Source: Palsa-461 sp040414865
GTDB lineage: Bacteria; Actinomycetota; Acidimicrobiia; Acidimicrobiales; RAAP-2
DNA length: 64,000 bases
NCBI GenBank assembly: GCA_040414865.1
Contig: JBEDUR010000142.1
Span: 17,731 to 81,730 of the forward strand
Direction: 5' to 3'
Part shown: piece by piece, positions 53,007 through 61,585 of the stretch
Numbering within the stretch: the first letter of the stretch is position 1
How the letters are laid out: every line of letters starts with the position of its first letter
Program-made: the position numbers and the translations under genes
Notes under the pieces: model-generated
Seen by the model: the letters and a program-made list of their open reading frames with translations, nothing else
Told to the model about the DNA's origin: nothing
Database searches by the model: none

Positions 53007-54637
53007 TACTCATTGGAGATGTGGGTCTCCTTCTCGGTCATGAACTCGAGTAGGGCCGGTTCACCACGTTCAGTGGCCTCGATTCCGCGCTTCAGGGCGT
53101 CGGCAATTTCGCCGGGCTCGGTGATCCGCTCGCCATAGCAGCCGAAGGACCTGGCCATATCGGCGTAGTTGCCGGTGATGTTCGTCGAGCCGTACTTGGC
53201 ATGCGAGACCGGCATCACCGGGATCTCGATCGCCATTGCGCCGTTGTTGAGCAACACCGACAAGATCGGAATGCGCTCGCGTGCTGCGGTCTCGAGGTCC
53301 ATTCCGGTGAAACCAATCGCGGCGTCCCCCCACACGTTGATGCAGAGGTGGTCTGGTTTCGCCAGCTTGGCTCCCATGGCCAGGCCCAAGCCGTAGCCGA
53401 GCTGGGTGGTCTTTCCCCAGCCGATATAGGTGAGCGGCGCCACGGACTCCCAGAACGGTGTCATTTGGTCGCGCGGGCTGCCGGCATCGTGGGTGATGAT
53501 CGTCCTTTCCTTGTTCACCATCCGGTTCAGCTCGGCGATCACCCGGTAGGGACTGATGGGAGTGGCATCACTGTTCAAGCGGGGCGCCCACTCGGCCAGC
53601 CAGGACTGCCGAAGCTCGGCGATGCGCTGCGGGACGTCGTGCCGGGCCTCAGCGGTCGCGCGGTTCTGTCCCTCCATGGCCCGGGCCAACCCGGCCAGGG
53701 TGAGCTTGGCGTCCCCAACCAGACCGTATTGAACCGGCACATCCTTGTTGAGATCCCTGGGGTCCAAGGTGGCGTGGATCAGCGTCTTGCCCGGTGGCAT
53801 CCCGACCCCGTAGCCGGTGAGGGCAAAGCTGCAGCCCACTCCGAGGATCACGTCGGCATCCGCGAGGAAGCGCTTGACGGGCCGGGGATTGGCGCGCCCA
53901 CCGCTGCCGAGCGAGAGGGGATGGGTCTCCGGAAACGCGCTCTTGCCCTCGATCGAGGTGGTCACCGGGATGTTCCAGGTTTCCGCCAGCGCCTTCAGCT
54001 CGTTCCATGCTCTGGCCCAATGGACGCCTTGACCGGCATAGATGACCGGTCGCTCGGCATTGGCCAGGACCTGCGCGGCCTCAGCCAAGACTGCTGGATC
54101 GGGCGCGCTCCGGGCGGTGAAGGCGCGGGTGTGGGCCCAGCCGTCGGGGACCTCGTCGTTCCAGAGGTCGGCAGGCACTTCGAGGAGTACTGGGCCCGGG
54201 CGGCCGTTTCGCAGCTGGGAGAAGATCCGACGGGTCACGTCCGGGATGGCCGACCCCATCGTCAGCGGCTCGGCCCACTTGGTGATGTGCCGCATGTTCA
54301 ACGTGGAGTTGAAGTTGGGGTAGTAGTGAGAGAGCCGCCGTGGATACCCAGAGGGCACCACGAGGATCGGCACCGATTCTGAGAACGCCTGGGCCACTCC
54401 GCCAAAGGCGTTCTCCGAGCCTGGCCCGTGTTGCATGCAGAAAACGCCGAGCTTTTCGGCCGAAGTCACGCGCGAATAGGCGTCGGCCATGTGCAAGCCG
54501 GTGCGTTCCTGGCGCACGATGATGGTGCGGATGTCCTCGGCGGCGGCCGCCTCGATCAGCGGGTTGACCGGGTAGGCGAAGAGGATGTCGACCCCTTCGG
54601 TCTTCAGTGCCTTGGCGATGGCCTGAGCTGCGTTCAT
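53006..54637 (-). CDS. Thiamine-pyrophosphate-dependent enzyme (acetolactate-synthase-like superfamily)
   Basis: A 543-residue three-domain ThDP enzyme. Glu44 (VRQERTGLHMADAYSR) activates the cofactor, CMQHGPGSENAFGGVAQA and VPADLWNDEVP follow, and the Mg/ThDP motif is WGDAAIGFTGMDLETAA to LLNNGAMAIE. It lacks a clear acetolactate-synthase identity; a decarboxylase or carboligase on another 2-oxoacid or acyl-CoA is equally possible. Start ATG 54637 overlaps the dehydrogenase stop as ATGA and is preceded by AGGGGG. The pair is therefore translationally coupled. Confidence 0.82.
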   Translation of the reverse strand: MNAAQAIAKALKTEGVDILFAYPVNPLIEAAAAEDIRTIIVRQERTGLHMADAYSRVTSAEKLGVFCMQHGPGSENAFGGVAQAFSESVPILVVPSGYPRRLSHYYPNFNSTLNMRHITKWAEPLTMGSAIPDVTRRIFSQLRNGRPGPVLLEVPADLWNDEVPDGWAHTRAFTARSAPDPAVLAEAAQVLANAERPVIYAGQGVHWARAWNELKALAETWNIPVTTSIEGKSAFPETHPLSLGSGGRANPRPVKRFLADADVILGVGCSFALTGYGVGMPPGKTLIHATLDPRDLNKDVPVQYGLVGDAKLTLAGLARAMEGQNRATAEARHDVPQRIAELRQSWLAEWAPRLNSDATPISPYRVIAELNRMVNKERTIITHDAGSPRDQMTPFWESVAPLTYIGWGKTTQLGYGLGLAMGAKLAKPDHLCINVWGDAAIGFTGMDLETAARERIPILSVLLNNGAMAIEIPVMPVSHAKYGSTNITGNYADMARSFGCYGERITEPGEIADALKRGIEATERGEPALLEFMTEKETHISNE

Positions 54638-55608
54638 CTGTTGGGCCCCCTGTTCATCGGATACGGCTGCCACCGCTCGAGGTTGACTCTCGGCAGCACC
54701 GATGGGTTGACGCAGCTCATCGGCCACAGTCCCCGCAGGACCATGGCCACCTCGCGCCCGGCTCGGCGACGAGTCTCGGGCCGCATGCGAGTGGTGGCCG
54801 AGGCCACATGGGGGGTCACGACGACGTTCTCCATGGTGAGCAACGGGTTGTCCGGAGCCGGTGGCTCGTGCTCCAGCACATCGAGCCCGGCTCCGGCGAT
54901 GACACCCTCGCGCAGTGCCTCAACGAGGGCCGGTTCGTCGACGAGGGAACCCCGGGCCGTATTGAGGAGGATGGCGGTGGGCTTCATGCGGCGCAGGGCG
55001 TCGGAGTCGAAGGCTCGCTCGGTCTCCGGGTTGTGCGGGGCATGGATCGACACGATGTCGCTGCGCTCCAACAGCTCGGAGAAGCCCACCGGCTCCACCC
55101 CGAGGCCGGTGATCTCCAGCTCGCTCACGTAGGGATCGTGGGCCAGGAGGTGCAGGCCGAACGCCTTGGCCCGGCGGGCCGTGCACCGTGCCACGTTGCC
55201 GAACCCGTACAGCCCCAGGGTCTGGCCGAGAAGCCGGGGCCGCTGGCTGAGGAGCGGGCGCCCCTTATACCACTCGTTGTGGCTCACCAGCTGCGTCATC
55301 TGACGGGTCATGCGGGCCACGTCGAGCAGCAGCATCATGACGTGGTCGGCAACCTCTTCGATGAACACGTCGGGCACATTGGTCACGACGATGCCGGCTT
55401 CGGTGGCGGCGTCGATGTCCACCATGTCCACCCCGACGCTGGAGACCCCGATCACCACGCACTTCTCGAGGCATTCGATGATCTTTTTGTCGATGCGCAT
55501 CCCCCACGAAGTCATGAGCGCGTCCACGTCGCGCGCCCCTTCAGCGAATTCGGCTGGCGTATCGGCCTGGATCTCCACGATGTCGGCCACCGGAGCCAGG
55601 GCCTCCAT
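54634..55608 (-). CDS. D-isomer-specific 2-hydroxyacid dehydrogenase (N-terminus probably extends upstream)
   Basis: From ATG 55608 the protein has 324 residues: Rossmann motif LYGFGNVARCTARRAK, catalytic Arg219 (NTARGSLVDE), Glu248 (LDVLEHEPP) and His267 (VTPHVASAT). It would oxidise or reduce a 2-hydroxy/2-oxoacid with NAD(P). The same frame upstream of 55608 reads TTKKKVGIRLPKQVANQIQ, then HDWSLE, like the usual first strand of the family. It has a GGAGGAG Shine-Dalgarno at 55703-55697, but the codon at the expected spacing is ATC 55686. It is coupled to the ThDP enzyme. Confidence 0.85.
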   Translation of the reverse strand: MEALAPVADIVEIQADTPAEFAEGARDVDALMTSWGMRIDKKIIECLEKCVVIGVSSVGVDMVDIDAATEAGIVVTNVPDVFIEEVADHVMMLLLDVARMTRQMTQLVSHNEWYKGRPLLSQRPRLLGQTLGLYGFGNVARCTARRAKAFGLHLLAHDPYVSELEITGLGVEPVGFSELLERSDIVSIHAPHNPETERAFDSDALRRMKPTAILLNTARGSLVDEPALVEALREGVIAGAGLDVLEHEPPAPDNPLLTMENVVVTPHVASATTRMRPETRRRAGREVAMVLRGLWPMSCVNPSVLPRVNLERWQPYPMNRGPNR

Positions 55609-55686
55609 CTCCAGTGACCAGTCGTGCTGGATCTGGTTCGCGACCTGCTTCGGCAGTCGTATGCCGACCTTCTTCTTTGTCGTGAT

Positions 55687-55945
55687 TGTTGTCGACTCCT
55701 CCGCTGTTCCAACGGGTCGGGGAAGATCTTCGCACAGCAGGCATCCAAGATCGAAGGGAACGCTTTGGCCGGCGTCCCCTGAACGGGCCAGTCAGCGTGA
55801 GGCCCGAGCGGCACACCTTGCCATCTCCTGGCGGGGAGCCAACGAGGCAGAGAGGCACTTCAGACGCACGAGCTGCGAGGGTTGCGGGCTGTGATTGCGA
55901 GGCGCTCATGCCGGTGGCCGGTCTTGGACGCAGATGTGGGCGGGA
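55687..55945. other. Intergenic stretch between metH and the hydroxyacid dehydrogenase
   Basis: Both flanking genes are on minus, so this holds the dehydrogenase upstream region and the metH 3' side. The only strong signal is the Shine-Dalgarno near 55700. I see no gene and no riboswitch. Confidence 0.35.
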
Positions 55946-58900
55946 CTAGGCCACGAAGTACTTGGCGGCCGGATGCGAGCAGATGATCGCGTCGGTGGTC
56001 TGCTCCGGTTCCAGCTGGAAGTTCTCGGTCACGCTCACCCCGATGCGGCCCGCGTCCAGCAGCTCGACCACCTTGACGTTGTCGGCCAGGTCTGGACAGG
56101 CCGGATAGCCCCAGGAGTATCGGCCACCCCGATACTGCTGGCGGAAGAGCCCGGTGAGGGTCGGGCCGTCCTCCTCCGCGAAGCCGAGCTCGTCTCGGAT
56201 GCGCCGATGCCAGTACTCGGCCAGGGCCTCGGTCATCTCCACCCCGAGGCCGTGGAGGAACAGGTACCGCTGATACTCGTCGGCGGCGAACAGCCGCGCC
56301 GTCTCCTCCGAGACCGCTCGGCCCATCGTGACCAGCTGGAAGCTGGCCCAGTCCGCCTCGCCTGAGGAGACGGGCCGGAAGAAGTCGGCGATGCAGAGCC
56401 AGGGCTCCTTGGTCTGCCGGGGGAAGCTGAACCTGGTGACCTCTTCTTTGCGGGTCTCGTCCGAGAAGATCACCAAGTCGTCTCGGTCGGCGTTCACCGG
56501 GAAGTGGCCCCAGACCACCTGCGGTACGAGCAGGTCGGCCTCCTTGGCCCAGCCAAGCTGCTCGCGAAGCACGGCCGAGATGCGCTCTTTGAATTCGGCA
56601 TCGCTTTCCTGGCGGGATTTGTCCGGTCGGAATCCCCACTGGTTCCGGAACAACGAGGTGAGGTTGAGGTACTCGGCGATGTCGTCGATTGGGATCCCCT
56701 TAGCCACCCTGGTGCCGATGAACGGCGGGGGGAAGAGCCGGTTGTCGGTGACCACCTCGGGTGAGCGCTCCGGCCGGTCAGCGGGTATCGCCTTGGCCAC
56801 GAGCCCGGAGCGGGCGGGGACCTTGCGCTCCGAGATGATCCGCCCGAACTCGGCATCCTCGTCGCCGGCCTTGATCTCCATCAGCCGGTCCATCGTCCGG
56901 AGGCCCTCGAAGGCGTCCCGACCGTAGAAGACGCGGCCCTGGTAGACGTTGCGCAGGTCGCGCTCGACGTAGGTGCGGGTGAGCGCGGCCCCGCCGAGAA
57001 GGACTGGGATGTGCGACAGTCTCCGGTCGTTCAGCTCCTCGAGGTTCTCCCGCATGATCAGGGTGGACTTGACCAGGAGCCCACTCATGCCGATGGCGTC
57101 GGCCCGCCGCTCCTCGGCGGCGCTGAGCATCTCGCCGATGCCTACTTTGATCCCGAGGTTGACCACTTCGTAGCCGTTGTTGGTGAAGATGATGTCGACC
57201 AGGTTCTTCCCGATGTCATGCACGTCCCCCTTCACCGTGGCGAGCACGATCGTTCCCTTGCCGCCTTTGTCGGTGCGTTCCATGTGCGGCTCGAGGTAGG
57301 CCACGGCGGTCTTCATGGTCTCGGCGGAAGAGAGGACGAAGGGGAGCTGCATCTCCCCCGAGGCAAAGAGGTCTCCGACCGTGCGCATCCCGGCCAGCAG
57401 GACGTTGTTGATGATGTCCAGGGCTTCGGAACCGTCCTCGAGTGCACGGTCCAGATCGGATTCGAGCCCGGTGCGGTTGCCGTCCACGATGCGCTGCTCG
57501 AGGCGCCGCTCGACCGGCCAGTCGAGGTACTCCTCGGTCGGGCCCGAGGACAGCGAGACTCCCTCGAAGAGGCCGAGGAGCTCCCGGAGGGGGTCGTAAC
57601 CCGGACGCCGGCGGTCGTAGACGAGGTCGAGGCACACTTCCCTCGCCCGCTCGTCGATCTTGGCCAGGGGAAGGATCTTCGATGCATGCACGATGGCGGC
57701 GTCGAGCCCGGCCTCCACGCACTCGTGCAGGAAGACGGAGTTGAGCACCTGCCGAGCCGCCGGGTTGAGACCGAAGGAGACGTTGGACAACCCGACGATG
57801 GTCGAGACGCCCGGCAGCTCGGCTTTGATGAGCCGGATGCCCTCGAGGGTCTCGATGCCGTCGCGCCGGCTCTCCTCCATCCCGGTGGAGAGGGGCAGGG
57901 CCAGCGGATCGAAGAACAGGTCCTCCGGACACAGGCCGTAGCGCTCGGTCGCGATGGCCGCGATCCCGCGGGCGGCGCGGAGCTTCCACTCGGCCGTCCG
58001 GGCCTGACCATCGCCGTCGATGCAAGTGCACACGACGGCGGCACCGTAGGTGCGGGCCAGTCGGAGAAAGGTGTCGAGCCTCGTGCCCGGCCCGTCGCCG
58101 TCCTCCAGGTTGACCGAGTTGAGCATCGGCCGTCCTCCCAACCATTGGAGGGCGGTCTCGGCCACCGGGCCCTCGGTGGTGTCGACCATGACCGGAACGC
58201 TCGACTGAGTGGCGAGCCGGCCGGCCAGTTCGCCCATGTCGGCCACGCCGTCGGTGCCCGTGTAGTCGACGCAGACGTCGATCAGGTGCGAGCCCTCCTT
58301 CACCTGGTCTCGGGCGATGGCGACGCAGGTGTCCCAGTCTGCCGAGAGCATGGCCTCGCGGAATTGCTTCGACCCGTTGGCGTTCGCCCGTTCCCCGACG
58401 ACCAGAAACGACGTGTCCTGGCGAAACGGGGTGGCGGAGTAGATCGACGCCGCCGCCGGCTCGGGTCGTGGGTCGCTGAGGGCGGGCACGGCTTTGGCGC
58501 ACCGCTCCACCACCGCGGCCAGGTGGGCGGGCGTAGTGCCGCAGCACCCGCCAACGGCGCGCACCCCGAACTCGGTGATGAAGCGGTGATGGTGCTCGGC
58601 CAGGTCGTCTGGGGAGAGGTCGTAGTGCATCGCCCCGTCGACCACGCTCGGAAGCCCGGCGTTCGGCTGGCACGAGATCGGGACGGTGGCGTTCCCGGAG
58701 AGGTGGCGGAGCGCCTCACCCATCTCGGCCGGCCCGGTCGCGCAGTTGACGCCGACGACATCGACCCGCATCGCCTCCAGGGTGGTCAGCGCGGCGGCGA
58801 TCTCGGTACCGGGCAGCATCCTCCCGGTGAGCTCGATCGTGACCTGCACCTGGAGGGGGACCTGGGTGCCCAGGGCGGCCATGGCCTTGCGAGCTCCGTT

Positions 58901-59455
58901 GATGGCGGCCTTGGCGCCGAGCAGGTCGTAGACGGTCTCGACCAGCAGCAGGTCGACACCGCCCTCGAGCAGGGCCAGGGCCTGCTCCTGGTAGGCATCG
59001 CGCAACTCGGCGTAGGAGATCTGGCCCAACGTGGCGAACTTCGTGCCCGGACCCATGCTCCCGGCGACCCAGACGGGGTGCTCGGGGGTCTCGTACTCCC
59101 GGGCGATTCGCTTTGCCAGAGTGGCGGCTGCCCGATTGAGCTCGCCGGCCCGCGCCGCGAGCCCGTACTCGGAGAGCACGACCGAGAATGCGCCGAACGT
59201 ATTGGTCTCCACCGCGTCCACGCCGACGTCGAGGAACGAGCGGTGGAGCTGCTCGACCAGCTCGGGCGCGGAGACCGACAGCACCTCGTAGCAGCCCTCG
59301 AACTGTGGACCGCCGAACGCGTCCGGGCCCAGCCCGAGTGCCTGGAAGCTGGTGCCGGCCGCGCCATCGAAGATCACGACGCGCTCGCCGAGCGCCTGTA
59401 GATAGCTGGACGCGGCCGGGTCCAGGCGGCCGAACGGCACGTCGGGGGCGGTCAT
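55946..59455 (-). CDS. metH: Cobalamin-dependent methionine synthase MetH
   Basis: A 1169-residue, four-module enzyme that methylates homocysteine from methyltetrahydrofolate through cobalamin. It has the homocysteine domain with Zn cysteines (VVGVNCATGP and GGCCGTTPAHLAAV), the pterin domain (FLVVGERANANGSKQFREA and VMVDTTEG), the cobalamin cap and binding domains with base-off motif KGDVHDIGKNLVDII, and a C-terminal SAM reactivation domain (ALAEYWHRRIRDELGF and GGRYSWGYPACPDL). Start ATG 59455. It diverges from the cobalamin adenosyltransferase with only 43 bases between, so the two B12 genes may share control. Confidence 0.95.
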   Translation of the reverse strand: MTAPDVPFGRLDPAASSYLQALGERVVIFDGAAGTSFQALGLGPDAFGGPQFEGCYEVLSVSAPELVEQLHRSFLDVGVDAVETNTFGAFSVVLSEYGLAARAGELNRAAATLAKRIAREYETPEHPVWVAGSMGPGTKFATLGQISYAELRDAYQEQALALLEGGVDLLLVETVYDLLGAKAAINGARKAMAALGTQVPLQVQVTIELTGRMLPGTEIAAALTTLEAMRVDVVGVNCATGPAEMGEALRHLSGNATVPISCQPNAGLPSVVDGAMHYDLSPDDLAEHHHRFITEFGVRAVGGCCGTTPAHLAAVVERCAKAVPALSDPRPEPAAASIYSATPFRQDTSFLVVGERANANGSKQFREAMLSADWDTCVAIARDQVKEGSHLIDVCVDYTGTDGVADMGELAGRLATQSSVPVMVDTTEGPVAETALQWLGGRPMLNSVNLEDGDGPGTRLDTFLRLARTYGAAVVCTCIDGDGQARTAEWKLRAARGIAAIATERYGLCPEDLFFDPLALPLSTGMEESRRDGIETLEGIRLIKAELPGVSTIVGLSNVSFGLNPAARQVLNSVFLHECVEAGLDAAIVHASKILPLAKIDERAREVCLDLVYDRRRPGYDPLRELLGLFEGVSLSSGPTEEYLDWPVERRLEQRIVDGNRTGLESDLDRALEDGSEALDIINNVLLAGMRTVGDLFASGEMQLPFVLSSAETMKTAVAYLEPHMERTDKGGKGTIVLATVKGDVHDIGKNLVDIIFTNNGYEVVNLGIKVGIGEMLSAAEERRADAIGMSGLLVKSTLIMRENLEELNDRRLSHIPVLLGGAALTRTYVERDLRNVYQGRVFYGRDAFEGLRTMDRLMEIKAGDEDAEFGRIISERKVPARSGLVAKAIPADRPERSPEVVTDNRLFPPPFIGTRVAKGIPIDDIAEYLNLTSLFRNQWGFRPDKSRQESDAEFKERISAVLREQLGWAKEADLLVPQVVWGHFPVNADRDDLVIFSDETRKEEVTRFSFPRQTKEPWLCIADFFRPVSSGEADWASFQLVTMGRAVSEETARLFAADEYQRYLFLHGLGVEMTEALAEYWHRRIRDELGFAEEDGPTLTGLFRQQYRGGRYSWGYPACPDLADNVKVVELLDAGRIGVSVTENFQLEPEQTTDAIICSHPAAKYFVA

Positions 59456-59498
59456 GGGCCTCCCAGGGTAGTGGGCCCCCCCGGTAGCATCGGCGGAC

Positions 59499-60050
59499 GT
59501 GCGGATCTATACCCGTCGGGGAGACGACGGCACGACAGGCCTGCTCTTCGGGGGGCGAGTGTCCAAGAACTCGGCCCGGATCGAGACCAACGGCGCCGTC
59601 GATGAGGCCCAGGCGGCCATGGGGCTCGCCCGGGCCGAGGCAGAACCCGGCTCCGAGCTCGACGAGCTCCTCGTCGCCCTCGAACGGGACCTCTACGTCC
59701 TCATGGCCGAGGTGGCCACAGCAGAGGGCAACCGCCACAAGCTGGTTCCGGGGACTTCACAGGTCACCACGGCGATGGTCGAGGCGCTCGAGCAGCGGAT
59801 CGACGAGCTCACCGAACGGACGCCGATGCCGACCGAGTTCGTCATCCCGGGGGCCAACCGACGGGCGGCCGCGCTTGACGTCGCCCGCACCGCCGTGCGG
59901 CGGGCCGAGCGCGTCGCGCTCGCCGAATCGGTCGCCGAATCGCTGGTCACGACGTATCTGAACCGGCTGTCCGATCTCCTCTGGACGATGGCCCGGTGGC
60001 AGGAGGGCGACCGGCATCTGGCGGCCCGGAGCAAAGAGGGGGAGGAATGA
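59499..60050 (+). CDS. Cob(I)alamin adenosyltransferase, PduO type
   Basis: A 183-residue trimeric ATP:corrinoid adenosyltransferase. The N-terminal ATP motif is YTRRGDDGTTGLLFGG, then the FVIPGANRRAAALDVARTAV region (about 115-135) with its ARTAVRRAER helix and YLNRLSDLLW near the C-terminus. It makes adenosylcobalamin, the cofactor of mutases such as methylmalonyl- or ethylmalonyl-CoA mutase, which fits the ethylmalonyl-CoA genes at 17-21 kb. Start GTG 59499; its end overlaps pepA by four bases. Confidence 0.93.
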   Translation: MRIYTRRGDDGTTGLLFGGRVSKNSARIETNGAVDEAQAAMGLARAEAEPGSELDELLVALERDLYVLMAEVATAEGNRHKLVPGTSQVTTAMVEALEQRIDELTERTPMPTEFVIPGANRRAAALDVARTAVRRAERVALAESVAESLVTTYLNRLSDLLWTMARWQEGDRHLAARSKEGEE

Positions 60051-61585
60051 CTCTCCGAGTCGAGGTGGCCGCCCTCGACAGCGCACCAAAGACCGGGACG
60101 ATCGGGCTTTTCGCCATGCCGCAGGCCGACGACCCCGTCCCGCTCCTGTTGGGCGGTCTCCGGGCAGCCGAAATCGAGCCGGGAGTGCCCGAGCTGCTGG
60201 ACGGTGCTGAGTGTGCGCGGGAGGGCTTCGAGGCCAAAGTCGGCCAGGTCTTCCGACTCACCGTCCCCTCGGGCCGTCGGGTCCTCGTCGCCGGTCTGGG
60301 CGAGCCGAAGCGGCTCGAGCTCGAGTGCTTCCGCCGGGCGGCGGCTGCGCTGGTCCGCTCGAGCGGCCACGGTGGCGAGGCCACCGTCGTCGCACCGCCG
60401 GACGCGCCCGGGGACGCCCTGGCCGAGGGGGCCGTCTTGGCCGCCTACCGGTTCGACCGCTATCGCTCGCAGCCGGGCCCTGGGGCTCTCGAGCGCCTCG
60501 TGTTGGTCCCCACGACCGAGTCGCAGACAACCGAGCTCCGCCGGATGGTCGGGCACGGGGTGGCCAAGGCAGAAGCCGTCGCCTTCGCCCGTGACCTCGT
60601 GAACACGCCGCCGAGCGACCTCAACCCGAGTGAGTTCGCCGCTCGGGCGACCGAACAGCTGGCCGGGCGGCCACACACCACCGTCGAGGTTTGGGACGCG
60701 GCCCGCATCGAGGCCGAGCGACTGGGTGGGCTGCTGGCGGTGGCCCGGGGCTCGTCGGAGCCGCCACGGGTGGTCATCGGCCGCTACGAGCCAGAGACCG
60801 AACCCGGCCGACCCTTGCGCCACGCGGTGCTGGTGGGGAAGGGGATCACCTTCGACTCCGGCGGGCTGTCCCTCAAGACACCCGAAGGCATGACGACGAT
60901 GAAGACCGACATGAGCGGGGCGGCCATCGTTCTGGGTGCGCTCTCCGCGTTGAGTGAGCTGTCGACCCGGGTGCGGGTGACGTCCATCGGCATGGTCACC
61001 GAGAACATGCCCGGCCCCAGCGCGCTCAAGCCGGGCGACGTGCTGCGTGCCCGCAACGGCAAGACCATCGAGGTCCTGAACACCGACGCCGAGGGCCGGC
61101 TCGTGCTCTCCGACGGGCTGTCACTGGCTGCCGAGCTCGACCCCGACGTCATCATCGACGTGGCCACGCTGACCGGAGCCCAGGTCGTCGCGCTCGGCCG
61201 CTCCGTTGGCGCGATCTTCGGCAACGAAGACGGGCTGATCGAGCGGCTCGTGGCGGCCGGCCAGGTGGCCGGAGAGCCGCTGTGGCCCTTGCCCCTGCCC
61301 GAGGATTACGCCGAGCACATCAACTCGGACGTCGCCGACATGAAGAACACTGGCCGCACCGGCGAGGCGGGCTCGATTGCCGCGGCCATGCTCCTGTCCC
61401 GCTTCGTCGGCGAGGTCCGGTGGGCCCACCTCGACATCGCTGGCCCCGCCCGTGCCGCCGAGGCGTCGGGGTACCTGACCAAGGGCGGGACCGGCTTCGG
61501 GGTTCGGACGCTGCTCGGGTTCCTCGAGGGTCTGGGGACGGCACAGCCGGCGGACCGGCGCTCCGAGTCGGCCCCGGGCGGTTAG
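60047..61585 (+). CDS. pepA: Leucyl aminopeptidase (M17)
   Basis: A 512-residue two-metal aminopeptidase. Start ATG 60047 overlaps the preceding stop as ATGA. The metal and catalytic residues are visible in VGKGITFDSGGLSLK, MKTDMSGAA and the M17 signature NTDAEGRLVL, with Arg in the same motif. The N-terminal alpha/beta domain is less conserved. It trims N-terminal residues from peptides in the cytoplasm. It is convergent with the penicillin-binding protein, overlapping its stop by four bases. Confidence 0.94.
   Translation: MTLRVEVAALDSAPKTGTIGLFAMPQADDPVPLLLGGLRAAEIEPGVPELLDGAECAREGFEAKVGQVFRLTVPSGRRVLVAGLGEPKRLELECFRRAAAALVRSSGHGGEATVVAPPDAPGDALAEGAVLAAYRFDRYRSQPGPGALERLVLVPTTESQTTELRRMVGHGVAKAEAVAFARDLVNTPPSDLNPSEFAARATEQLAGRPHTTVEVWDAARIEAERLGGLLAVARGSSEPPRVVIGRYEPETEPGRPLRHAVLVGKGITFDSGGLSLKTPEGMTTMKTDMSGAAIVLGALSALSELSTRVRVTSIGMVTENMPGPSALKPGDVLRARNGKTIEVLNTDAEGRLVLSDGLSLAAELDPDVIIDVATLTGAQVVALGRSVGAIFGNEDGLIERLVAAGQVAGEPLWPLPLPEDYAEHINSDVADMKNTGRTGEAGSIAAAMLLSRFVGEVRWAHLDIAGPARAAEASGYLTKGGTGFGVRTLLGFLEGLGTAQPADRRSESAPGG

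Noticed and set aside
57011..59401. A 796-codon open frame on plus, opposite metH
   Set aside because: It mirrors the codon structure of metH in very GC-rich DNA, is rich in Gly/Arg/Asp/His without domains, and metH is unmistakable.
59456..59498. Possible cobalamin riboswitch between metH and the adenosyltransferase
   Set aside because: Only 43 bases separate the genes, far too short for a B12 riboswitch.
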